A DNA stretch of 64,000 nucleotides. It comes from Rhodanobacter sp. C06 (GTDB lineage Bacteria; Pseudomonadota; Gammaproteobacteria; Xanthomonadales; Rhodanobacteraceae). Below, piece after piece: positions 53,230-62,082 of the stretch. The stretch spans positions 142,523-206,522 of the forward strand of contig NZ_MUNP01000043.1 of the NCBI RefSeq assembly GCF_002001105.1. The letters are read 5' to 3'. Under the pieces are notes generated by a model, which worked only from the letters and a program-made list of their open reading frames with translations, ran no database searches and was not told where the DNA came from. Numbering within the stretch: the stretch's first letter is position 1; each line of letters opens with the position of its first letter. A program made the position numbers and the translations under genes.

Positions 53230-55410
53230 TCAATAAAGATCGATCGGATCCACGTCCAGCGACCAGCGCACCTTGCGTGCGCCGGGCAGGCGCGCGAGTT
53301 GCGCGGCCCAGGGGCGCAGCGCGGCGTGCAGGTCGCGGCGGTTCGTCGCTTCCAGCAGCAGCTGGCCGCGCTGGCGGCCGGCGCGCAGCGGCATCGGCGC
53401 GGGCATCGGGCCGGCGACCTGCAGGCCGTGCTCCGGCGGCAGCGCGGCGCAGGCTTCGGCGAGGAACGCATCGACCGCCGCGCGCTGGGCGGCTTCGGCG
53501 CGCAGCAGCACCTGGTGCGCATACGGCGGCAGCAGGCTCTGCCGTCGTTCGGCGAGCAGGCTCTGCGCGGCGGCGGCATAGCCCTGTGCCAGCAGCTGGC
53601 GCAGCAGCGGGTGGTCGGGGTGGTGGGTCTGCAGCAGCACGCGGCCCGGCTTGGCGGCGCGTCCGGCGCGTCCGGCCACTTGCACCAGCTGTTGCGCCAG
53701 CCGTTCGTTGGCGCGGAAGTCCAGGCTGAGCAGGCCCTCGTCCACGCCCGCGATGGCAACCAGGGTGAGGTGGGGCAGGTCGTGGCCCTTGGCCAGCATC
53801 TGGGTGCCTACCAGGATCGCCGGCTTCGCCTCGTCGCGCAGGCCGTCGAGCAGGTGTTCGAAGGCATCGCGGCGGCGCGTGGTCTCGCGGTCGATGCGCA
53901 GCACCGGCACTTCGGGGAAGCGTGCGGCCAGCGCCTCCTCCAGCCGCTCGGTGCCTTGGCCCAGCGGCTTCAGCTCGGTGGCGTCGCAGGCGGGGCAGGC
54001 AGCGGGGATGCGCGCGTGATGGTCGCAGTGATGGCAGACCAGCATGCGGCGGCCGGCGTGCAGGGTCAGCGGGCGCTCGCAACGCGGGCAGTCGGCGTGC
54101 CAGCCGCAGGCGTGGCAGAGCAGCACCGGCGCGTAACCGCGGCGGTTCTTGAACACCAGCGCCTGCTCGCCACGCGCCACCGTGTCGGCCACCGCGGCGA
54201 GCAGGGTGGGCGAGAGGCCGTGGTCGAGGCGCTGCGCACGCATGTCCACGATCTGCACCGTGGGCGGGCGTACTGCGCCGGGGCGGGCGCGCAGGTGCAG
54301 GGCGCGGTAACGGCCGGCCTCCACGTTGGCCAGCGATTCCAGCGAGGGCGTGCCCGAGCCCAGCAGCACCGGCACACCCAGCGCCCGGGCGCGCACCACG
54401 GCGAGGTCGCGGGCGTGGTAGCGGAAGCCTTCCTGCTGCTTGTAGGCGCCGTCGTGCTCCTCGTCGACGATGACCAGGCCGGCCCGCGGCAGCGGGGTGA
54501 ACACTGCCGAACGGGTGCCCAGGATCACCTTCGCCTCGCCCGAACGGGCACGCAACCAGGCGCGGGCGCGCTCGCCTTCGGCGAGGTTGGAGTGGATCAC
54601 TTCCACCGGCACGCCCAGGCGATCGCGCAGGCGGCGCAGGGTCTGCGGGGCGAGGCCGATCTCCGGTACCAGCAGCAGCGCCTGTTTGCCCTGCGCCAGC
54701 ACGCGTTCGATCAGGGCGAGGTAGACCTCGGTCTTGCCGCTGCCGGTGACGCCGTCGAGCAGGAAGGGCTGGTAGCGGCCGAGATCGCGGGCCACCACGG
54801 CCACGGCGCGTTGCTGCTCCTCGCTCAGCGCGGGCGCGGCGCGGGTGGCGCTGGTGTCGTTGGCCGTGCGTTCGCCGCGTTCGACGAGGTTGGCCGCCAG
54901 CAGTCGCCGCGCGGCGGCACGCCAGCCGGGCAGGCAGGCGTCCAGCTCGGCGGCGCCCAGCGGGCCCGCAGCCAGTTCCGCAAGCAGGGCGTGGCTGCCG
55001 CCACGCCGGCTGCCGGCGTCCAGCGCGCCGCGCCCGGCCGTGGTGAGCGACCAGCACTCTTCGCCCAGCGGTGGCAGCGGTTTCGCCTCGCGCAGCGCCA
55101 GCGGCAGTGCGTTCGCATAAGCCTCGCCGGGCGCGGCCAGCCAGTAATCGGCGGCCCAGGCCAGGGTCTGCATCAGCTCGGCGTCGAGCAGGGGGGCGTC
55201 GTCGAGCCGACGCAGCGCGCGCTTCAGCTTGCCGGCGCCCACGGTGGATTCGACGCCCGTGGCGACCACCACGCCTACCGCCTGGCTGCGGCCAAACGGC
55301 ACCAGCACCCGGTTGCCCGGCTGCACCTCGCCGCCGGTGGCGGGCGGCAGGTAGTCGAACAGGGTGGGCAGGGGAACGGGCAGGGCGACGCGCAGGACGG
55401 CGGGCATCAT
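53230..55410 (-). CDS. priA: Primosomal replication restart helicase PriA
   Basis: PriA of 726 residues (E. coli 732), which recognises abandoned replication forks and reloads DnaB. Order: 3'-DNA-binding domain starting MPAVLRVALPVPLPTLFDYL, winged helix, helicase lobe with Walker A GVTGSGKTEVYL and DEEHDGAYKQQ, the two zinc knuckles (CHACGWHADCPRC and CHHCDHHARIPAACPAC), RGYAPVLLCHAC between, and the second lobe with GTQMLAKGHD. Two adjacent ATGs at 55410 and 55407 could start it. Its upstream region holds DnaA boxes. Confidence 0.96.
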   Translation of the reverse strand: MMPAVLRVALPVPLPTLFDYLPPATGGEVQPGNRVLVPFGRSQAVGVVVATGVESTVGAGKLKRALRRLDDAPLLDAELMQTLAWAADYWLAAPGEAYANALPLALREAKPLPPLGEECWSLTTAGRGALDAGSRRGGSHALLAELAAGPLGAAELDACLPGWRAAARRLLAANLVERGERTANDTSATRAAPALSEEQQRAVAVVARDLGRYQPFLLDGVTGSGKTEVYLALIERVLAQGKQALLLVPEIGLAPQTLRRLRDRLGVPVEVIHSNLAEGERARAWLRARSGEAKVILGTRSAVFTPLPRAGLVIVDEEHDGAYKQQEGFRYHARDLAVVRARALGVPVLLGSGTPSLESLANVEAGRYRALHLRARPGAVRPPTVQIVDMRAQRLDHGLSPTLLAAVADTVARGEQALVFKNRRGYAPVLLCHACGWHADCPRCERPLTLHAGRRMLVCHHCDHHARIPAACPACDATELKPLGQGTERLEEALAARFPEVPVLRIDRETTRRRDAFEHLLDGLRDEAKPAILVGTQMLAKGHDLPHLTLVAIAGVDEGLLSLDFRANERLAQQLVQVAGRAGRAAKPGRVLLQTHHPDHPLLRQLLAQGYAAAAQSLLAERRQSLLPPYAHQVLLRAEAAQRAAVDAFLAEACAALPPEHGLQVAGPMPAPMPLRAGRQRGQLLLEATNRRDLHAALRPWAAQLARLPGARKVRWSLDVDPIDLY

Positions 55411-55552
55411 GGCGCCAAGTTTAACGGGACGCCCGGCCTCGCCGAGGCCGCATTCCCCGCACAAGCGGCAGGCGGAACAACGCTTGCGAACACATGCTGC
55501 CCGCGGGTCGAGGAATCGGGCGCAAGTCACTCAGCCGCGCAGGTTTTTCCGC

Positions 55553-55587
55553 TTATCCACAAGGCCTGTGGACAAGTCTGTGGATGG
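55553..55587. promoter_or_regulatory. Cluster of DnaA boxes
   Basis: TTATCCACA (55553-55561) is a perfect DnaA box; TGTGGACAA (55567-55575, one mismatch on the minus strand) and TGTGGATGG (55579-55587, two mismatches) follow within 35 bases. Box 1 faces boxes 2 and 3. Confidence 0.65.
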
Positions 55588-55672
55588 CGCGGGGACGAGG
55601 GGCGCCGAAGCGCATGGCGGCGCCCTTCGCGACAGTCTGGACACGTTTTGGTCATGTAAAAAACGTTTTTCA

Positions 55673-55685
55673 TATCAGTAACTTG
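55673..55685 (+). promoter_or_regulatory. IHF-like consensus site
   Basis: TATCAGTAACTTG fits WATCARNNNNTTR at every position and has AT-rich DNA just upstream, as IHF prefers. It lies 86 bases from the DnaA-box cluster. Confidence 0.5.
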
Positions 55686-55806
55686 CAATCCACGGTCGGC
55701 GGCCATTCATCCAGTGGCCGGGCCGCATGACACGCCTTGACAGGTGGGTGACGCTGTGCAAAACCGCGGCCAAGTCACTGCGGCAGGGGGCCGCGGCGGA
55801 TGCCCT

Positions 55807-56952
55807 TCAGTGCGCCAAACCCAGCACGAAGGCAAACAGCAGCACGAAACCGAGCAACCAGAAGTAGCACCAGCCGATGCACCAGTATTTCAGCAGGGTC
55901 ATCGGCCAGCCCTGCCGGTAGATGCGCTTTTGCATCAGCAGCAGGTAGATCGGCGCCCATAGCACCAGCAGCCGCTCCAGCCAGTTCAGCGGGGTCGTGG
56001 TCCACAGCGCATGCGGCTCCAGCCAGCCGGCGAACATGGCCAGCAACGTGCACAGCAGCAGCCACAGGAACAGGAAGGCCTGGCTGTGCAGCACCACGAT
56101 CAGGTGCTCCATGTAGAGCCGCCGCTTGAACACGTAGAACAGCTTCAGCAGCAGCGCATAGATCGGCACCAGTACCAGCATGGCAGCGGGCAGGTTGCCG
56201 AATACGCCGTTGACCACACGCTCCTTGGCGGCCTGGCGGCTCACCGCGTCGCCGTGCCGGAAGGCGTGCCAGTTGTCGAGCATGTGCTCGCGGACCGCGT
56301 TCAACCGCTGGTTGGCGAAATCGGGCAGCCAAGCGATCTGCACCGTCTTGCTGGTCTCGCTCCGGGTGATCGGGGTGGTCGTGGCGTACGCCGCGGGCAG
56401 CGGCGGGGCGTGCAACTCCGCCAGCCGCCGGTCGGCGGCCGCGCGCAACTGCTGCTTCACGCGAGTTGCCTGCGCAGCCATCGCGTCGTCGCCGAAGGTC
56501 TGCACGGCATCCAGGGCGTTGTCCTTCTCGTCAAGCAGGTCATGCACTTCGTTCGCGCTGTTGGCCTGCGCGAAATCGGAGCCGCGATCGAGCAGCACGT
56601 GCTGCTGGCGTTGCTCGATGTTGTGGCTGATCGCCGCCGAAGTGGCCAGGTGCAGCACGAAGAAGCACAGCAAGCTCAGCACGAACATCAGCCGGAACGG
56701 CGCGATGTAGCGCACGCGGCGACCGGCGAAATATTCCAGGGTCAGGAAGCCGGGCTTGAGGAACAGCTGCGGCAGCGTGTGCAGGATGCGGCTGTCGATG
56801 TGCAGCACCGTTTCCACGGTCTCCTCGGCCATGTGATGCATCGGCTTGAGCACGCTGTGCATGGACTGGCCGCACTCGTGGCAGTACTCGCCCGCCAGTG
56901 GCGTGCCGCAGTTGGCGCAGTGCAAGCCTTCGTGGCTGACCAGTGACTTCAT
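55807..56952 (-). CDS. DUF3667-like membrane protein with N-terminal zinc ribbon
   Basis: A protein of 381 residues. It begins with a zinc ribbon (Cys12, Cys15, Cys24, Cys27 in CANCGTPLAGEYCHECG), then RIL...LFLKPGFLTLEYFAGRRVRYIAPFRLMFVLS, the hallmark of DUF3667/DUF3267-type proteins, followed by about five membrane helices and a long charged loop (about 130-260). ATG 56952 follows GAGGGG. Function unknown. Divergent from the MATE pump gene by 107 bases. Confidence 0.85.
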   Translation of the reverse strand: MKSLVSHEGLHCANCGTPLAGEYCHECGQSMHSVLKPMHHMAEETVETVLHIDSRILHTLPQLFLKPGFLTLEYFAGRRVRYIAPFRLMFVLSLLCFFVLHLATSAAISHNIEQRQQHVLLDRGSDFAQANSANEVHDLLDEKDNALDAVQTFGDDAMAAQATRVKQQLRAAADRRLAELHAPPLPAAYATTTPITRSETSKTVQIAWLPDFANQRLNAVREHMLDNWHAFRHGDAVSRQAAKERVVNGVFGNLPAAMLVLVPIYALLLKLFYVFKRRLYMEHLIVVLHSQAFLFLWLLLCTLLAMFAGWLEPHALWTTTPLNWLERLLVLWAPIYLLLMQKRIYRQGWPMTLLKYWCIGWCYFWLLGFVLLFAFVLGLAH

Positions 56953-57059
56953 TGCGTACCCCTCGATTCCGTCGCAGCGCGCGATCTTGGCACAGCCCGC
57001 CGTGCACGACAGCCCTGCCGGAAGGCTCGGGTAGAATGACCGCCCGCTGGAGTCCATCG

Positions 57060-58472
57060 ATGAAACCGTTTCGCCCCGAACGTGCCCGCGTGCAGCACGA
57101 GATCGGCGCCACCGTACGCCTCGCCATCCCGCTGATCCTGGCGCAGCTCGCCGCGATCGGCAGCAACGTGATCGACGCGGTGCTGTCCGGCCACGTCAGC
57201 GCCCACGTGCTGGGCGCGGTGGCGGTGGGCGCCAGCCTCTGGTCGCTGGCGATCGTCTGCGGCATCGGCACGATGATGTCCGTGCCGCCCTCGGTGGCGC
57301 AGCTGGATGGCGCCGGCCGCCGCCACGAAGTGGGCAGCGTGTTCCGCCAGGCGTTGTGGCTGGCGCTCGCGATGGGCGTGTTGCTGTGGTTCGCGGTGCG
57401 CCATGCGGGGCCGTTGATCGACCTGATCGGGGTGGCGCCCAGCCTGCGCCACGACGTGGAGCGGTTCCTGTTCGCGATCAGCTGGGGGGCGCCCGCGCTG
57501 ACCTGCTATTTCGCGTTGCGCGGCCTGTCCGAAGGACTGTCGCTGACCAAGCCGTCGATGTTCTTCGGCTTCGGCGGCCTCGTGGTGCTGGTGCCGCTGG
57601 GCTACGTGCTGATGTTCGGCAAGCTGGGCATCCCGCCACAGGGCGCGCACGGTTGCGGCATCGCCACCGCCACCGTGCTGTGGCTGGAGATGCTGGGTTT
57701 CGGCACCTACGTGCTGAAGCACCGCAACTACCGCGGGCTGAACCTGCTGGAACGTTTCGAGTGGCCGCACTGGCGGCGCATCGGCGCGCTGCTGCACATC
57801 GGCGCGCCGATGGCGGTGACCCTGCTGGCCGAGGGCGGCCTGTTCGTGGCCGCGGCGCTGCTGCTCAGCACGCTGGGCGAGGACGTGATCGCCAGCCACC
57901 AGGTGGCGCTCAACGTCGCCGCGCTGTTCTTCATGATCCCGCTGGGCCTGGCGATGGCGATCACCGTGCGGGTGGGCAATGCGGTGGGGCGCGGCGATGC
58001 GCGCGGCGTGCGCTACGCCGGCTTCTGCGGCATCGGCCTGACCCTGCTCACGCAACTGGTCTCGGCCTCGCTGATGCTGGCGCTGCCGCATTTCATCGCC
58101 TCGCTGTACACGCACGACGACAAGGTCATCGAGCTGGCGGCGCAGCTGATCGTGCTGGCGGGCTTCTTCCAGTTCTCCGACGGCATCCAGGTAGCCGCGA
58201 ACGGCGCGCTGCGCGGACTCAAGGACACCCGCGCGCCGATGGCGATCACGCTGTTCGCGTACTGGGGCGTGGGCATGCCGGTCGGCTGGTGGCTGGCGTT
58301 CCACCACGGCCTCGGTGCGCGCGGCATGTGGATGGGCCTGATCGCCGGCCTCAGCGTGGCGGCGGCGATGCTGTTCACGCGCTTCTGGCGCAGCGCCTGG
58401 CGCGAGCGCTGGCGCCGGCATGCACCGGGTGCGGCGGAGCTGCCGATACCGGTCGCCCCGGGCATGACGTGA
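57060..58472 (+). CDS. MATE-family multidrug efflux transporter (NorM-like)
   Basis: A transporter of 470 residues with 12 membrane helices in two related halves, typical of the MATE family that exports cationic drugs in exchange for Na+ or H+. Landmarks are RLAIPLILAQLAAIGSNVIDAVLSGH, VAQLDGAGRRHEVG, and QVALNVAALFFMIPLGLAMAITVRVGNAVGRGD in the second half. ATG at 57060. Starts divergent from a DUF3667 gene. The substrate range is unknown. Confidence 0.92.
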   Translation: MKPFRPERARVQHEIGATVRLAIPLILAQLAAIGSNVIDAVLSGHVSAHVLGAVAVGASLWSLAIVCGIGTMMSVPPSVAQLDGAGRRHEVGSVFRQALWLALAMGVLLWFAVRHAGPLIDLIGVAPSLRHDVERFLFAISWGAPALTCYFALRGLSEGLSLTKPSMFFGFGGLVVLVPLGYVLMFGKLGIPPQGAHGCGIATATVLWLEMLGFGTYVLKHRNYRGLNLLERFEWPHWRRIGALLHIGAPMAVTLLAEGGLFVAAALLLSTLGEDVIASHQVALNVAALFFMIPLGLAMAITVRVGNAVGRGDARGVRYAGFCGIGLTLLTQLVSASLMLALPHFIASLYTHDDKVIELAAQLIVLAGFFQFSDGIQVAANGALRGLKDTRAPMAITLFAYWGVGMPVGWWLAFHHGLGARGMWMGLIAGLSVAAAMLFTRFWRSAWRERWRRHAPGAAELPIPVAPGMT

Positions 58473-58682
58473 TGCCGCGCGAGCGGCTACGCTTGGAGCC
58501 CGCCGGGCTTTGACCGGCCGGCCTGCGAACCCGTCTGTGTGGTGCATCTTTCCGCCGCTTCTTGCCCCTTAGAACCACTATGGGGCGGCGAATCGTCGAA
58601 AACCTGCCCTCACACAGCCGAATTCTCGCCTCGACCGGCAAAGCCCGACAGACTCCAGGAATCCACGAGGAAACCCGCGCCA

Positions 58683-60593
58683 ATGCAGCCACCGCCCATG
58701 CCGCCCCGTTCGCCGTCGTCGCCCGCGACCCCGCCGCCGCGCCGGCATGGCTTCTGGGCGGTGCTGTGCGGCATCGGCCGCGGCATCAACGTGGTGCGGC
58801 TGCTGATCATCAACGCGGTGTTCTTCTTCCTGCTGCTGATCGTGCTGTTGCTGGTCGTCGGCGGCATCGCCGGCAGCCACGCGTCGCGCACCGTGGCGGA
58901 CGGCAGCGTGCTGGTGCTCAAGCTCGATGGCCAGCTGGTCGAGCAGTACAGCATCGCCCCCATGCAGCGCGCGCTGGCAACTTTGTCGGGCAACAAGTCC
59001 GAGCAGGTGCAGTTGCGCGATCTGGTCGGCGCGATCGACGCCGCCGCGCAGGACAAGCGCATCGGCCGCATCCTGCTGTTGCCCGGTGAACTGCACGCGG
59101 GCGGCTTCGCCGCGCTGCGCGAGGTGGGCGCGGCGCTGGACCGCTTCCGCGCCACCGGCAAGCCGGTGATCGCCTGGGCGGCGAACCTGGACCAGGGCCA
59201 GTACTACCTCGCCGCGCATGCGGACAAGGTGCTGCTCGATCCGCAGGGCAGCCTGATGCTCACCGGCCTGGCGAATTACCGGCTGTTCTACAAGGATCTG
59301 CTCGACAAGCTGGGCGTGGACGTGCACTTGTTCCGCGTGGGCCAGTTCAAGAGCGCGGCCGAGCCCTTCATCCTCGATCACGCCTCGCCGGCCGCCAAGG
59401 AGGCCGACGGCTACTGGATGGGCGGGCTGTGGGACGAATACCTCGCCGAGGTGGCGAAGCTGCGCAAGCTCGATCCCGCGGCATTGCGCGCCGACATCGA
59501 CAACCTGCCGCAGACCATCGCCAGCACCCAGGGCGACCTGGCGAAGCTCGCGTTGGACGAGCACCTGATCGACGGTACCGCCACCCGCGCCCAGCTGATC
59601 GCGATGCTGCGTGCGCAAGGCGTGCCCGCCGCGAAGAACGGCCACGGCTTCCGCGCCGTGGACCTGGCGCAGTACGCCGCCGACCTGCCGAAGGGCGGCG
59701 ACCTGTTCGCGCCCGGCGTGACCGTGGTGGTGGCCGAGGGCGAGATCGCCGGCGGCAAGCGTCCGCCGGGTTCCATCGGCGGCGAATCCACCGCCGCGCT
59801 GATCCGCGCCGCGCGCGAGGACAAGCGCACCAAGGCGCTGGTGCTGCGCGTCGATTCGCCCGGCGGCGAGGTGTACGCCGCCGAACAGATCCGCCGCGAG
59901 GTCGAACTCACCCGCGAGGCCGGCATCCCGGTGGTGGTGTCGATGGGCGACGTGGCGGCCAGCGGCGGCTACTGGATCTCGATGAACGCCAACCGCATCC
60001 TCGCCGAGCCGAACACCATCACCGGCTCGATCGGCATCTTCGGCATGTACTACACGGTGCCGAACACGCTGGCCAAGTTCGGCATCACCAGCGACGGCGT
60101 GGCTACCGGGCCGATGGCCGGAGCGTTCGATATCACCCGCCCACTCGATCCCAAGGTGGGCACGGTGATCCAGGCGATCATCGACAAGGGCTACCGCGAT
60201 TTCGTGGGCGGTGTGGCCAAGGCGCGCGGCAAGAGCTTCGACGCCGTCGACGCGATCGCCCAAGGCCGCGTGTGGACGGGCAGCCAGGCGCTGGACCGCG
60301 GCCTGGTCGACCAGCTTGGCGGGCAGGGCGACGCGGTGGCCGAGGCCGCCAACCTCGCCAAGCTGGGCAAGGATTACCCGGTGCGCTACCAGCAGGCGCC
60401 GCAGGGCGCGTTCGAGCGCTTCATGGCCGGCTTCAGCCAGAACGCCGGCGTCGAACTGCTGCAGTCCTGGGGTGTGCGCCTGCCGCCGTGGTTCGCGCAG
60501 ATCCATGCACTGGCGCCGGAGTTGTCGCTGCTGCGCGACGCGAAGGCCGGCACGCCGAACGTCTACGCGTACTGCTTCTGCTCGCCGCATTGA
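58683..60593 (+). CDS. sppA: Signal peptide peptidase SppA, long (67K) form
   Basis: A membrane-bound serine protease of 636 residues that degrades leftover signal peptides. One N-terminal helix (VRLLIINAVFFFLLLIVLLL) is followed by two tandem ClpP-like halves. The catalytic Lys lies in FRVGQFKSAAEPF of the first half and the Ser in GDVAASGGYWISM of the second. ATG 58683 opens MQPPPMPP, after GAGGAAA. A second REP type (GTAGGTCGGG) follows. Confidence 0.94.
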   Translation: MQPPPMPPRSPSSPATPPPRRHGFWAVLCGIGRGINVVRLLIINAVFFFLLLIVLLLVVGGIAGSHASRTVADGSVLVLKLDGQLVEQYSIAPMQRALATLSGNKSEQVQLRDLVGAIDAAAQDKRIGRILLLPGELHAGGFAALREVGAALDRFRATGKPVIAWAANLDQGQYYLAAHADKVLLDPQGSLMLTGLANYRLFYKDLLDKLGVDVHLFRVGQFKSAAEPFILDHASPAAKEADGYWMGGLWDEYLAEVAKLRKLDPAALRADIDNLPQTIASTQGDLAKLALDEHLIDGTATRAQLIAMLRAQGVPAAKNGHGFRAVDLAQYAADLPKGGDLFAPGVTVVVAEGEIAGGKRPPGSIGGESTAALIRAAREDKRTKALVLRVDSPGGEVYAAEQIRREVELTREAGIPVVVSMGDVAASGGYWISMNANRILAEPNTITGSIGIFGMYYTVPNTLAKFGITSDGVATGPMAGAFDITRPLDPKVGTVIQAIIDKGYRDFVGGVAKARGKSFDAVDAIAQGRVWTGSQALDRGLVDQLGGQGDAVAEAANLAKLGKDYPVRYQQAPQGAFERFMAGFSQNAGVELLQSWGVRLPPWFAQIHALAPELSLLRDAKAGTPNVYAYCFCSPH

Positions 60594-60652
60594 GCGGGCG
60601 CGTCGCGCAACCGGCGTGCGGCTGCGGAACCGACGGCTGCGCGGCTGCTGGC

Positions 60653-60717
60653 GTAGGTCGGGATTCATCCAGACAACGCCACCCTGAGGTATCGGGTCGG
60701 GATGAATCCCGACCTAC
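60653..60717. repeat. GTAG-type REP inverted pair, GTAGGTCGGGATTCATCC family
   Basis: GTAGGTCGGGATTCATCC (60653-60670) is perfectly matched by GGATGAATCCCGACCTAC (60700-60717), with a 29-base spacer. This is a different family from the others in the window but keeps the GTAG head. Its right arm supplies the TAG stop (60714-60716) of the ABC ATPase gene on the minus strand. Confidence 0.9.
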
Positions 60718-61541
60718 GGCGTCTCCACCGCGGCGTGGTACCAGTCGCCATGCCGCGTCACGCGCACCGGCAGGCCGAACGTCTCGCCCAGCGCGGCGTC
60801 GGTGAGCGTGGCGGCCCTGTCGCCCTGGCGCAGCACGCGGCCATTCTTCAGCAGCAGCACTTGACCGATCTCGGGGAGGATCTCCTCGACGTGATGGGTC
60901 ACCAGCAGCAAGGTGGTGCCGCCGCGCGCCAGCGCACGCAGGCTTTCCAGGAAGCGGCGGCGGCTGGCGGGGTCGAGCCCTGCGCAGGGTTCGTCCAGCA
61001 GCAGCGCACGCGGGCGGTGCACCAAGGCGCGGGCGATCAGCACGCGGCGCGCCTCGCCGGTGGACAGGCTGGCCATGGCGCGGCCGATCAGGTGCCCGGC
61101 GCCGAGCTGTTCCAGCGCCGTCTGCGCACGTTGGCGCATGTCCTCGCTGACGCGATGATCCAGGCCGAGGCCGCGCGCAGCGAAGAAGCCGGAAACCACC
61201 GTCTCGAACACTTCCAGCGGCGCGTCGCTGGTGTAGTCGTTCTGCAGCGCGGGTGAGACGATGCCGAGCAGCCCGCGCAGCTCGGCCACGCTCCAACGCG
61301 TGCGGCCGAACACGCGCACCGGGCCGCGGCCGTTGTCCGGCGCCAGCGGATAGAGTTGGCGCGCGATCAGCTGCACCAGGGTGGACTTGCCCGAGCCGTT
61401 CGCGCCGAGGATCGCGGTGTGCCGGCCGGCCTCGACGCGCAGGGTGAAACGGTCCAGCGCGGGGCGGCCGCCGCGCAGCACGGTGGCGTCGTCGATCTCC
61501 AGCAGGGGCGGTGCACAGACGGCAGTGGCATCGGAATTCAT
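60714..61541 (-). CDS. Orphan ABC ATP-binding protein
   Basis: An ATPase of 275 residues with Walker A GANGSGKST, signature SLSTGEARRVLIARAL, Walker B ALLLDEPCAGLD and LLVTHHVEEILPEIG. The last phrase and the YLAxx-free middle resemble the ModF/YlmA-type soluble ABC ATPases and zinc/molybdate importer ATPases. No permease or binding protein gene lies nearby, so the partner is unknown. ATG 61541 is chosen because the frame upstream is not protein-like. Its upstream DNA is a chain of hairpins, and its stop codon is in a REP. Confidence 0.85.
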   Translation of the reverse strand: MNSDATAVCAPPLLEIDDATVLRGGRPALDRFTLRVEAGRHTAILGANGSGKSTLVQLIARQLYPLAPDNGRGPVRVFGRTRWSVAELRGLLGIVSPALQNDYTSDAPLEVFETVVSGFFAARGLGLDHRVSEDMRQRAQTALEQLGAGHLIGRAMASLSTGEARRVLIARALVHRPRALLLDEPCAGLDPASRRRFLESLRALARGGTTLLLVTHHVEEILPEIGQVLLLKNGRVLRQGDRAATLTDAALGETFGLPVRVTRHGDWYHAAVETP

Positions 61542-61624
61542 GCATCCACGATGCCGGCAAATGCGATGGCCTGCAAGGCGTTCGGACGTCGAGACGGCCA
61601 AAGCACGCATATTGGATTTTCGAG

Positions 61625-61766
61625 AAAGTGCATCCATGCACTTTACGAATCGCCTGGTTCGGCACATGCCGAACCAGGCCCCGTCGATCAATCACTGGCA
61701 TGATTGATCGGCGTGCGATCCTCCCTGGATCGCAGCAATGACAGGCTGTCTGGCGACAGCCTGTCA
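61625..61766. other. Array of five consecutive perfect stem-loops
   Basis: Five different hairpins follow each other with 3-7 bases between: AAAGTGCA/TGCACTTT (61625-61644, loop 4); GCCTGGTTCGGCA/TGCCGAACCAGGC (61652-61679, 2-base centre); CGATCAATCA/TGATTGATCG (61685-61710, loop 6); TGCGATCC/GGATCGCA (61714-61734, loop 5); TGACAGGCTGTC/GACAGCCTGTCA (61739-61766, loop 4). All 51 pairs are perfect. No U runs follow, and the stems are unrelated in sequence. It lies downstream of the lipoprotein and upstream of the ABC ATPase, both on the minus strand. Confidence 0.75.
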
Positions 61767-61775
61767 CTGCGCCCG

Positions 61776-62000
61776 CTACTGCGTCTGCGCCTCGATCTGC
61801 TTGCGTTGCTCCTCGGCCTGCTTGTTCACGATCTTCTGCACGTCCTTCGCGCGCTGCTCGTCGGCCTTCATCGCATCCCACGGCGTGGCGACGCGGCTGC
61901 TGGCGGCGGCAGCGGGTTGCGCGGCGGCCTGCGGCGTCGGCGGCTTGCCGGAACAGGCGGCGAGGGCGAGCAGGCAAGGCAGCATCAGCGTGGTTTTCAT
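61776..62000 (-). CDS. Small lipoprotein
   Basis: A lipoprotein of 74 residues: signal (MKTTLMLPCLLALAAC) with lipobox LAAC, an Ala/Pro linker, and a charged helical part (WDAMKADEQRAKDVQKIVNKQAEEQRKQIE) that could form a coiled coil. It resembles small lipoproteins of this order that have no known function. Hairpin 5 of the array starts 10 bases beyond its stop. Divergent from the SDR gene. Confidence 0.75.
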   Translation of the reverse strand: MKTTLMLPCLLALAACSGKPPTPQAAAQPAAAASSRVATPWDAMKADEQRAKDVQKIVNKQAEEQRKQIEAQTQ

Positions 62001-62082
62001 CGCGCAATCCCCCGATGGTCAGCTGGCGTCGAGTGTCACGCCGTGCGGCTCTGTCGGCAAGGCCATCGTGTAAGCTCTTCCC

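Larger units (their letters stand above)
55411..55806. other. 396-base region upstream of priA
   Basis: No gene is supported. It contains a palindrome CGGCCTCG-C-CGAGGCCG (55434-55450), three DnaA-box-like 9-mers (55553-55587), and an AT-rich stretch with AAAAAACGTTTTT (55658-55670) next to an IHF-like site (55673-55685). The AT-rich part contrasts sharply with its surroundings. Confidence 0.6.

Noticed and set aside
53008..55659. A long plus-strand open frame opposite priA
   Set aside because: Shadow of priA with repetitive Gln/Arg/Gly/Val composition and no motif; priA is certain.
55553..55685. Chromosomal origin of replication
   Set aside because: Only one perfect DnaA box and no neighbouring dnaA, dnaN, gyrB, rpmH or rnpA; called a DnaA-box cluster only.
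61739..61766. Simple rho-independent terminator for the small lipoprotein
   Set aside because: The stem is perfect but no U run follows on either strand, and four further hairpins follow, so a plain terminator does not explain the region.
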